From Chlamydiota bacterium (GTDB lineage Bacteria > Auribacterota > JACPWU01), in contig JACOUC010000001.1 in the NCBI GenBank assembly GCA_016178055.1, positions 1-60,566 on the forward strand: 60,566 bases of DNA, in the 5' to 3' direction. The notes under the pieces were generated by a model. That model saw nothing but the letters and a program-made list of their open reading frames with translations, was not told the origin of the DNA and made no database searches. The translations under genes and the position numbers were made by a program. This document shows positions 17,863 to 25,003 of this stretch, piece after piece. How positions within the stretch are numbered: position 1 is the stretch's first letter; each line of letters starts with the position of its first letter.

Positions 17863-18383
17863 AAAGAAGAAATTGGTATTGGGATATTCGCGTCCCCTAC
17901 GAAAAGATAAAAAAGGTATTGCTTCGTGAGGATGATCCTCGTTTTCCTGCAATGGCAGGTGTACTTTTGTCCAGGGTGAGAGATCCCAAAGAGGTGTTTA
18001 AGCTGATTTCTCCGAATGCTTTTTGTAGAAGATACAGGGCAATTGAAAAAGAAATTCTTTCTGATGAATGGACAAAGGATAAATCCTTATTTTGGAGAGC
18101 GATTTTCCTTCGCCTTGTTAAGGAACTCAAAGAAAAAGGGGAGAAGGTTAGACAACCTGCAATTATTAAACTGGACGAATTTGATCGTCACTTAATTGAA
18201 AAAGTGAGGCAGCATCGCAAAAATGCCTTGATGACGCAAAAGGAATTGGCCAACTTTATGGGATGCACTCAGCAGTACATCTCAGGCATTGAAAAAGGTC
18301 GGGAGAAAATCAGCATTGAATTTTTGAAAAAATTAGCCCAGGTCAGTAGGGAAGAGATAAATATTGTGTTTGGGGGAAATTAG
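17859..18383 (+). CDS. XRE-type HTH protein, probable antitoxin
   Basis: The last 60 residues form a Cro/CI helix-turn-helix (MTQKELANFMGCTQQYISGIEKGREK). The first 110 residues are a basic alpha-helical region of unknown fold. It is translationally coupled to the nucleotidyltransferase gene, which suggests it neutralises or regulates it. Experimental support is lacking. Confidence 0.7.
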   Translation: MKRRNWYWDIRVPYEKIKKVLLREDDPRFPAMAGVLLSRVRDPKEVFKLISPNAFCRRYRAIEKEILSDEWTKDKSLFWRAIFLRLVKELKEKGEKVRQPAIIKLDEFDRHLIEKVRQHRKNALMTQKELANFMGCTQQYISGIEKGREKISIEFLKKLAQVSREEINIVFGGN

Positions 18384-18425
18384 ATTGTCATACCTACTTT
18401 GTAATATGTCTGATAGGATGAGAAA

Positions 18426-18545
18426 ATGAAGCGTTTAGCAATGACAGGGATATTCTTATTTTGTGTCTCCTTCGCTATGACAGGTGAAGAGTCAAGACTT
18501 GCCTACGAGGATACGAAGTTAGGAGTGATATTTCCAAAAGTATAA
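18426..18545 (+). CDS. Short ORF with signal-like N-terminus
   Basis: This 39-codon frame begins MKRLAMTGIFLFCVSFAMTG, which looks like a signal peptide, and ends after GVIFPKV. It lies in the gap between two convergent modules. It could be a small exported peptide or the stub of a lost gene. There is no family match that I recognise and no strong ribosome binding site. Confidence 0.3.
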   Translation: MKRLAMTGIFLFCVSFAMTGEESRLAYEDTKLGVIFPKV

Positions 18546-18549
18546 TGGG

Positions 18550-19107
18550 CTAAGCGAAGATAAGTCTTCCCGACTTCACGGTGATTGTTTTAGAAAAAAA
18601 CATTTGAAAAGCAAGCTTCACGTTGTTCAGACAGCCTGAGGTGTTTTTAACTTCTTTAAGATTTTGATTAAGTATTTTTAGTAATTTAGTTGCTTCTATA
18701 TACCCCTTTTCAACCAATGATTGCATATCCTCAAGGTCCTTGGGTTCAAGTCTAGGAAGCTTAGAAACAAAAATGTCGTAGGGGTCCGCAACTTTAAGAG
18801 TAATAAACTTAAACCCAAGGTCTAATATTTTTGTTCGTAGTCTCCAGTCTTTAGAAATTATAAGATTTATTTCTGGTAAATCAGAGAGATAAACGTGATA
18901 TTTTTGGGCAACTTTAGAGTCTGGGCCGAAAGAAGAAATAACTTGGGAATAAGTATCGACAAGGTCAAGATCAAAAGTCCTATTTTCATGATCATACGCC
19001 AAAGTAATTGCAGCGCCTCCGAAAAGATAGAAGGTGAGTGGTTGTGCCAAACTCATGTCAACTTCTTTTAAAAAAGCAAGAATTTGTTTGTGGCCTGCGG
19101 GGTTCAT
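18550..19107 (-). CDS. DUF6036-type nucleotidyltransferase
   Basis: YLFGGAAITLAYDHENRTFDLDLV is a nucleotidyltransferase core with a GG loop and D-x-D, followed by a helical tail. ATG 19107 overlaps the stop of the upstream HTH gene by four bases, so the two form one unit. Such pairs are usually treated as toxin-antitoxin modules; the activity is not known. Confidence 0.7.
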   Translation of the reverse strand: MNPAGHKQILAFLKEVDMSLAQPLTFYLFGGAAITLAYDHENRTFDLDLVDTYSQVISSFGPDSKVAQKYHVYLSDLPEINLIISKDWRLRTKILDLGFKFITLKVADPYDIFVSKLPRLEPKDLEDMQSLVEKGYIEATKLLKILNQNLKEVKNTSGCLNNVKLAFQMFFSKTITVKSGRLIFA

Positions 19108-19706
19108 AAGAATTTTCTCTTGATCGCTGTAAGGTCGCAATCGTAAATAAACCATTTTTTACCAATGGGTGTTTGCTGTTTTATAAGGTATTTCTTCCCG
19201 TTCGACCATCGATTGAGCGATTCAAAAATGTCACACAAAAAATCCCACTTTCTCCTTTCTGGTTCAATGGTTGGGGTGAAATTGGAGATTTCCATTAGCC
19301 AGCCTATCCTGTTTTTTAGTTTAGACGAGGCGTGAAGAGAAGAGGTAAGTTGAAGTTGAAATAGGATGATGATATTGGATAGAAAAGCAAGTGTTCGAGT
19401 GTTCAATGACTTTGCTTGGAGAATTAAGGGAATAATTGATTGGAAAAACTCTCGTTCCACTGGGATTTTTTCAAAATAACACTTCCATAAGAAGTTTATC
19501 CAAACAGGGGAGTTTTGCGTTGCAGTTTCTTCTTGGAAAACATCTAAAATTAGTTGGGTATGCGTTCCATTTGGATCTTGACGATGTGCCAACCAATGTG
19601 AAATGGTAAGAGCCGGGACCTCTAGTCGCCTAGCCCACCAAGCCTTTCTTCCAAAGCCATGCTCACGACAATCCTCTTTTAGGTGCTTAGATACCTGATT
19701 TAGCAT
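19104..19706 (-). CDS. HTH-containing partner of the DUF6036 protein
   Basis: Residues 18-45 (GRKAWWARRLEVPALTISHW) fit a helix-turn-helix; the rest is helical with no clear family. It is the first gene of a two-gene unit and has a strong palindrome (19715-19738) nine bases upstream of its start. This fits an autoregulating antitoxin. Confidence 0.62.
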   Translation of the reverse strand: MLNQVSKHLKEDCREHGFGRKAWWARRLEVPALTISHWLAHRQDPNGTHTQLILDVFQEETATQNSPVWINFLWKCYFEKIPVEREFFQSIIPLILQAKSLNTRTLAFLSNIIILFQLQLTSSLHASSKLKNRIGWLMEISNFTPTIEPERRKWDFLCDIFESLNRWSNGKKYLIKQQTPIGKKWFIYDCDLTAIKRKFL

Positions 19707-19714
19707 AGCTTTAT

Positions 19715-19738
19715 AATATATATGAAAACATATATATT
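19715..19738. promoter_or_regulatory. Palindromic operator of the HTH/DUF6036 pair
   Basis: AATATATATG and CATATATATT are perfect 10-bp arms around AAAA, ending nine bases before the HTH gene ATG. It is probably the site bound by the HTH protein. Confidence 0.6.
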
Positions 19739-19759
19739 CAATAACTTTCTGAGAGAATG

Positions 19760-21697
19760 TTAACCCCGTCTTCTAAAAACACGGGAAAGCCAGGATGTTT
19801 TGGGGGGGAGGGTCCCATTCAGCCAGAAGTGAAATTCCTTGGGGCTTTCAATGATGAGCGTCTTTCCACGGAGGCGATTCTTGACGGTTTGGGGAAGCGC
19901 CCCTTGATATTCCCTGACTTCGTGATGCTGGAGGTCATCTGAAAATTCGACGAGCAGGCGATCTCTTTCGTTTTTGATTTTGGCTTTTTTTAACTGTCCC
20001 AGCACATCTTTCCAGGAACGTCGACCCGGGTCATAAAGCCGCTCAATAGGTTCATGAGGAAAAAAATCAGGTACGGGAGTTCCAGAAAATTCATAAATCT
20101 TCTTCATGACCCAGCGTGCCAAATAGAGTTCGTCATCGCCTGCAACCTCTGTTTTGTTCAGGGCCTCTAGGTAAAGCTTTGAGAACCAGCGAAAGATTCT
20201 ATTTTCACGAGTGAAGATCTGGGCCAACTCTGCTTTGTTCTTTTCGTTCGGTGCAAAATGAACATCAAAATCAACACGCTTCAAACGCGACTTTGCCCAA
20301 TCTTTTAAATTAAAGATATTCGAGGACATCAAAATCTGGGGACAGACGCATGCCTCTTCCCACCACACCTCCCAAAATGATTTCGAAACCTCCTCAAAGC
20401 TCCCCTTTTGGGTCGGGGCTAAATCATCAAAAATAAGAGGGAAGACGGTTCCAATGGAAAGGGCGCTCAGAATTTTCCGTTTCGAGAAATCACTTCCTGA
20501 GAAGGGTTGCAGGTGATATCCGGTCAAGAGTTTTAGGGCAAAACGTAAAAAAGTAGATTTCCCATTTTGAGAAGGGCCGTAGATGTAAAGAAACCGGGGA
20601 CCTCTTCTATCCAGGACGCCAAATTTTCTGCGTTTCATTTTCATGTATTCATGCGAAAAGGGAGAAGCAAAAATATAGAGCAGGGCTTCGTACATGTTCG
20701 TCTTCGTGAGTTTTGGGTCAGGAGATTGCCCCCAATCCACAGTGTTCAAATAAGCCTCCAGATGAACCAGGGTTTGCCCAACCTCTTGCTTTTCCGGGAG
20801 AGGCTCTGAACAGGTCTCAACTTTTCCATGAATTCCTAAACGAAGTGATGTCTTCTCCAAATCCACATGCATCAGGGGAAAACCATGACTTTCCTGGATA
20901 TAGCGGATGAAAGAGGCGCTGTCAATTTGAAGATCTTGTTGGGTTCCTACAGGGTTCACCGGTGAGAGAAATCGCTCGATGCGGCGACGGCTTAATGTTT
21001 CTCCCGGTAAACGGACGGTGATCAGGGCCTCTTCACGTATTTCCCAGGCCTGAAGGGCACTCGCCGAGATTTCTTGCAAAACCTTTTTAAGTTCTTGATC
21101 CAGGTTCTCATCTATTTTTCCCCTTAACCATAGATCAATCACTTCCTGCTTGGGGGTCTCCTGACGATTTTGCAATAGCTCCATTAAATCGCCCATAAAG
21201 ACACTCGAACCCTTCAAATGATTTTCGTAATCCTCTTTGACCTGTTCGAGCCAGGGATGGTTCCCAGAAACATCTGTAAACCAGGCATAATTCATTTGCC
21301 GACTGGCTTGACGGGCCGTCTCGGTCAGGTTGGCGCTGGTCAGGATAATACGTGTCACTTCTTTTCTCTCAAGGAGGTATAACTTGGTATGGATCGTTTT
21401 GGGTGGAATATAAATGCGCAATATTCCTTTCTCTATCCGGTCTGTTAACTGTTCAATCACGCCCATTCCTTTTTGCTCGAGGGCCTGCCGATAAGGTTCC
21501 GAAAGGTTTTCACCTACGAGAATCTCAACATGTTCATAACCCCGCCTTTCGAAAAATTCTAAGATGAGGTCGGGAGATGCCACATAGGAAATCGCTTTGA
21601 GTGAGGTAAAACCTTCAAACAATTCGTCGAAATCTTTACGCCGATAGATGAGGCGGGTTTGAAACAACGTTTCTGTAAACAAGGTCATTGGGTTCAT
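19760..21697 (-). CDS. PLD-family nuclease fused to a P-loop NTPase (candidate defence protein)
   Basis: This 645-residue protein joins two modules. Residues 1-150 form a phospholipase-D-type domain with the half-site H103-T-K105 and TSANLTETA (S121, N123), the pattern seen in PLD nucleases such as NgoFVII/BfiI relatives. Glu110 stands where HKD proteins usually have Asp. Residues about 335-520 are a P-loop NTPase with Walker A GPSQNGKST (374-382), Walker B PLIFDDL (420-426) and a sensor-like LMSSN (456-460), closest in style to SF3/D5-type viral and plasmid helicases. One HKD half-site implies a dimeric active site. It lies 43 bases downstream of tRNA-Ala and beside toxin-antitoxin-like pairs, so defence or mobile-element function is inferred. 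Its GC content is visibly higher than that of the neighbours. Confidence 0.7.
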   Translation of the reverse strand: MNPMTLFTETLFQTRLIYRRKDFDELFEGFTSLKAISYVASPDLILEFFERRGYEHVEILVGENLSEPYRQALEQKGMGVIEQLTDRIEKGILRIYIPPKTIHTKLYLLERKEVTRIILTSANLTETARQASRQMNYAWFTDVSGNHPWLEQVKEDYENHLKGSSVFMGDLMELLQNRQETPKQEVIDLWLRGKIDENLDQELKKVLQEISASALQAWEIREEALITVRLPGETLSRRRIERFLSPVNPVGTQQDLQIDSASFIRYIQESHGFPLMHVDLEKTSLRLGIHGKVETCSEPLPEKQEVGQTLVHLEAYLNTVDWGQSPDPKLTKTNMYEALLYIFASPFSHEYMKMKRRKFGVLDRRGPRFLYIYGPSQNGKSTFLRFALKLLTGYHLQPFSGSDFSKRKILSALSIGTVFPLIFDDLAPTQKGSFEEVSKSFWEVWWEEACVCPQILMSSNIFNLKDWAKSRLKRVDFDVHFAPNEKNKAELAQIFTRENRIFRWFSKLYLEALNKTEVAGDDELYLARWVMKKIYEFSGTPVPDFFPHEPIERLYDPGRRSWKDVLGQLKKAKIKNERDRLLVEFSDDLQHHEVREYQGALPQTVKNRLRGKTLIIESPKEFHFWLNGTLPPKTSWLSRVFRRRG

Positions 21698-21740
21698 GAC
21701 AAAGATTATTCTACATGAAATACGGATTTTTAAAAACTTT

Positions 21741-21814
21741 TGGAGCTGATCGGGATCGAACCGACGACCTCCTGAATGCCATTCAGGCGCTCTACCAACT
21801 GAGCTACAGCCCCC
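21741..21814 (-). tRNA. tRNA-Ala (anticodon GGC)
   Basis: The minus strand folds as a tRNA. Acceptor stem GGGGCTG pairs with CAGCTCC, discriminator A at 21741. The anticodon stem CCTGA/TCAGG has loop ATGGCAT and anticodon GGC. The T-arm is GTCGGTTCGATCCCGAT. CCA is not encoded. It borders an accessory island and could serve as an integration site. Confidence 0.95.
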
Positions 21815-21902
21815 TGTAAAGCCAATCCAAAATAAGGATCTTCAAACTTTAGTTCATCGCACCGCGTTCCTTCAAAATTCTTTCCGATTCAGAAATGAGA
21901 AG

Positions 21903-22252
21903 TCAAAGAGAAATTCCTTGTAAACTATTTTGAATGAATGCAGTTTTAGACCAAATGGGATGCTTAAGGATTTTCTCAGGGATGATCCGAGGAGAGATAT
22001 AGACATCATAATTAAATTGATTTCGAAAGCTGTGTCTAACAAATTATTTTTAACCTTTAAATTTACTTTATCAAGGATAACCAGGAGGTCAATATCTGAC
22101 CCTACTACATCTTTCCGAGTTGCTTTTGAACCAAAGAGTTTGATGTCCCTAAGTCGGTTTCCAAAGGACTTTTTCGCTTTTTTAGAAAACTCTCTCACTG
22201 CGATAAAATTTTTTTCTTTTAGAAATCCGAGTTTATTTTATGCCTTTTTCAT
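21903..22252 (-). pseudogene. Broken MNT-domain nucleotidyltransferase
   Basis: The core IKLFGSKATRKDVVGSDIDL is a MNT nucleotidyltransferase. The reading frame is damaged twice. From the natural-looking ATG at 22252 the frame reads MKKA, then a TAA (22238-22240), then continues in frame as NKLGFLKEKNFIAVREF. After AFEINL the family sequence YDVYISPRIIPEKILKHP continues only in a second frame, ending at TGA 21903-21905. Translation could still start at GTG 22198, but the C-terminus would be scrambled. It is probably a dead partner of a HEPN/MNT pair; no HEPN gene is present. Confidence 0.75.
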
Positions 22253-22257
22253 AGAAT

Positions 22258-23976
22258 TTACTCAATAATAATATCCTTCACCGTTTTTCCGCCGGGGATC
22301 ATGGGGAGGACATGCTCTTGATAGGGGACAATAATATCCAAGAGGTAAGGTCCGTCGTGAGCCAACATTTTTTCAAGCGCTCCTCGCAAGTCTTTTTTAT
22401 GAATAACTTTCTGAGCCTGAATTTTAAAGGATTCGGCCATTTTGACAAAATTTGGATAACTGTGCTGGGGGTCTGTTGGATCCGCCAAACTCGGATCTCC
22501 AATAAAAGTATGTCCGCGATTTCCTTTGTAAAACCGGTCTTCCCATTGAACAACCATTCCAAGATGCTGGTTATTTAAAATGACAATTTTCACGTCCACT
22601 TTGTCAATATACGCCGTTGCCAATTCTTGAACATTCATGACAAAACTTCCGTCCCCATCAATATCGATAACGGTTTGTTTGGGACAGGCAAGCTTTGCAC
22701 CAATGGCTGCAGGAAGGCCAAATCCCATGGAACCCAATCCAGCCGAGGTAATGAAAGAACGTGGCTTCGTATATTTGATAAACTGTCCCGCCCACATTTG
22801 ATGCTGACCGACGCCCGTCGTAATAATGGCCTCTCCATGCGTGAGTTGATCAATTTGCTCAAGAACATATTGAGGCATGATTTTGTCTGAATGATCTTTG
22901 TATTTAAAGGGGAATTCGCTCATCCATTTTTGAATTTTCTGATGCCATCCCGTGTATTCGCGGCTTTTTACCTTTTTGCTAATGGCTTTTAAGACCTCTT
23001 TGATATTTCCAACGACAGGAATGTGCACAACTTTATTCTTGTTAATTTCAGATGGGTCAATATCCACGTGAACAATGGTTCCGTGACTGGCAAATTCTTC
23101 CACTTTTCCGGTGACGCGATCATCAAAACGAACGCCAAAAGCCAAGAGAAGATCAGCCTCGTCAACAGCATAGTTTCCGGCAACAGTTCCGTGCATGCCA
23201 AACCACCGCATCGAAAGGGGATGAGTTTCGGGAAAGCATCCAATTCCCATTAAGGTTGTCGTGATGGGTATATTCGATTTTTTCACAAAATCTAGCAATT
23301 CATCCGAGGCGGCGGAAGAAATGATTCCACCACCCGCATAAATAACGGGTTTTTCACATGTTTCAATCGCCTTCAGGATTTGCTCGATTTGAGCCTCTGA
23401 AACAGGGTACTCGAGTTTGTAGCCTTTAAGTTCTATTTTTTCAGGAAAATGGGGGATGCATTCTGCTTGCTGAATATTTTTAGGAATATCCACAACGACA
23501 GGGCCCGGACGTCCCGTGGAGGCAATGTAAAAAGCCTCTTTAATAATACGTGGCAATTCTTCAATGCTTTGAACCAGATAATTATGTTTAACAATGGGCC
23601 GAGTAACTCCCACGATGTCTGTTTCCTGAAAGGCATTTTTACCAATAAAATGTTGAGGGACTTGACCTGTAATGGCCACAAGCGGAATTGAATCCATGTA
23701 GGCGTCCGCGATTCCTGTGATTAAATTAGTGGCTCCAGGGCCTGAAGTTGCAATGCAAACGCCCACTTTTCCTGAGGCCCGTGCGTACCCTTCAGCTTCA
23801 AAAACTCCTCCTTGCTCATGACGGGGGAGAATGGTCCGAATTTTTTTAGAGCGGGTAAGGGCCTGATGGAGCTCCATGCTGGCCCCACCGGGATAAGCAA
23901 AAACAATATCCACTTCTACTTTTTCAAGCGCAGTGACAACAATGTCTGCACCCTTCATTTTGTTATACTCTGTCAT
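22258..23976 (-). CDS. ilvB: Acetolactate synthase, large subunit
   Basis: This TPP enzyme condenses pyruvate with pyruvate or 2-oxobutyrate in branched-chain amino acid synthesis. Visible features are VFAYPGGASMELHQAL, the catalytic-Glu region LPRHEQGGVFEAEGYARASG, GPGATNLITGIADAY and the TPP/Mg motif DIDGDGSFVMNVQEL ... NNQHLGMV. ATG 23976 is chosen because GGAGC lies seven bases upstream and the protein then has the usual 572 residues. No small subunit (ilvH) is adjacent in the window. Confidence 0.93.
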   Translation of the reverse strand: MTEYNKMKGADIVVTALEKVEVDIVFAYPGGASMELHQALTRSKKIRTILPRHEQGGVFEAEGYARASGKVGVCIATSGPGATNLITGIADAYMDSIPLVAITGQVPQHFIGKNAFQETDIVGVTRPIVKHNYLVQSIEELPRIIKEAFYIASTGRPGPVVVDIPKNIQQAECIPHFPEKIELKGYKLEYPVSEAQIEQILKAIETCEKPVIYAGGGIISSAASDELLDFVKKSNIPITTTLMGIGCFPETHPLSMRWFGMHGTVAGNYAVDEADLLLAFGVRFDDRVTGKVEEFASHGTIVHVDIDPSEINKNKVVHIPVVGNIKEVLKAISKKVKSREYTGWHQKIQKWMSEFPFKYKDHSDKIMPQYVLEQIDQLTHGEAIITTGVGQHQMWAGQFIKYTKPRSFITSAGLGSMGFGLPAAIGAKLACPKQTVIDIDGDGSFVMNVQELATAYIDKVDVKIVILNNQHLGMVVQWEDRFYKGNRGHTFIGDPSLADPTDPQHSYPNFVKMAESFKIQAQKVIHKKDLRGALEKMLAHDGPYLLDIIVPYQEHVLPMIPGGKTVKDIIIE

Positions 23977-24277
23977 TGTAAAAGCTCCATTAAAACGGTA
24001 GCGCAGCCTATCATATTTGATGGATGAAGGGGTAGTGATTTTTTGAAGAAGTAAAGAAAAATAAGAAGTTTGGGGAAGGGATAGGGAAGGATTGACGAGC
24101 ACTGTTTTTTTATGTATATATGACAATATGTGTATGTATTCATATAGAGTTCTTATTCACTGTTAATTTCTAAAAAGGAGAAGTTTTGTGCTATTGCCCA
24201 AGGATTCACTCGTTCGCGCAGAGCAACTTTTGAACGAGAAAAAGTAGCGATGGCTTGTCAGGGGAGGGCTATCTTGT
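23977..24277. other. Divergent intergenic region between ilvB and the PtsN-like gene
   Basis: It carries promoters for both directions but no perfect consensus. The only notable item is a short GTG frame with a strong ribosome binding site at 24188, listed separately. A TATATATGACAATATGTGTATGT-like stretch near 24113-24140 is loosely repetitive. Confidence 0.4.
24188..24247 (+). CDS. Possible 19-residue leader peptide
   Basis: The GTG start is preceded by AAAAAGGAGAAG (24171-24182) at good spacing, better than many real genes here. It encodes MLLPKDSLVRAEQLLNEKK and stops 30 bases before the PtsN-like ATG. It may be an upstream reading frame that modulates translation of the operon, or a remnant. 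Confidence 0.3.
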   Translation: MLLPKDSLVRAEQLLNEKK

Positions 24278-25003
24278 ATGCAGATTTCTGTCCTTGATAT
24301 CATGAGAATCTTCGATGCCGAAGAGAAGACGATCTATGAATGGATTGCCAAAAAAGGCATGCCTTGCATCAAAGTAAACGAGCAGTACCGCTTCAATTAT
24401 ATTGAGCTTCTGGAGTGGGCGCTTGAAAATAAGATGGTGCTTACGACCGATATTTTGGCGCTTGGAGAACGGGAATCAACCCAGTCTGAAGTTTTAGCTG
24501 AAGCGCTTAAATGGGGTGGCATTTACTATGATGTTCCAGGAAAAACACGGGAAGAAGTTCTTGAAAATGTTGTAAATCTTCTTGTCTTTCCTGCTGAAGT
24601 GGACAAAAAATCCCTTCTTGAGATGCTGATTGCCAGAGAAATAATGGAATCAACAGCTATCGGAAACGGAATTGCGCTTCCTCATTTGAGAAATCCGGTT
24701 ATTCTTAATATTGATGAACCGTTTGCAGCTTTGTGTTTTCTGAAAAATGCAGTTGATTTTAACGCCTTTGATCGTGAGCCTGTATCCGTTCTTTTCGTAT
24801 TGATCAGCCCCTCAACCAAAATGCATCTCCTCCTGATGTCGCGTCTTTCCTTCTGTCTTCAGGATTCAGGATTCAAGAAATATTTGCGTATAAAAGCATC
24901 AAAAAAAGAGCTCATTGCAGAAACAATTATTATAGAATCTCGTCTGGTCTTGCAAAGAAAAGCAAGTGATGGAAAGTCTGTCGAAAAAAGAGGAATGACC
25001 TGA
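24278..25003 (+). CDS. HTH + EIIA(Ntr)-type (PtsN-like) regulatory protein
   Basis: Residues 1-55 form an excisionase/MerR-like DNA-binding helix-turn-helix (VLDIMRIFDAEEKTIYEWIAKKG). Residues 95-235 form a PTS EIIA domain of the nitrogen type, with phospho-acceptor His136 in GNGIALPHLRNP. It shares a TGATG junction with hyfB (one-base overlap), so it is the first gene of the membrane-complex operon. PtsN-type proteins regulate by phosphorylation state rather than moving sugar. Control of the complex or its operon is an inference from coupling. No EI, HPr or HPr kinase is in the window. Confidence 0.78.
   Translation: MQISVLDIMRIFDAEEKTIYEWIAKKGMPCIKVNEQYRFNYIELLEWALENKMVLTTDILALGERESTQSEVLAEALKWGGIYYDVPGKTREEVLENVVNLLVFPAEVDKKSLLEMLIAREIMESTAIGNGIALPHLRNPVILNIDEPFAALCFLKNAVDFNAFDREPVSVLFVLISPSTKMHLLLMSRLSFCLQDSGFKKYLRIKASKKELIAETIIIESRLVLQRKASDGKSVEKRGMT

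Noticed and set aside
22299-23906. Several ORFs on both strands across ilvB
   Set aside because: They are frame shadows of a strongly conserved gene.
23977-24126. 50-residue N-terminal extension of IlvB
   Set aside because: ATG 23976 has a good ribosome binding site and gives the usual protein start; the extension looks non-coding.
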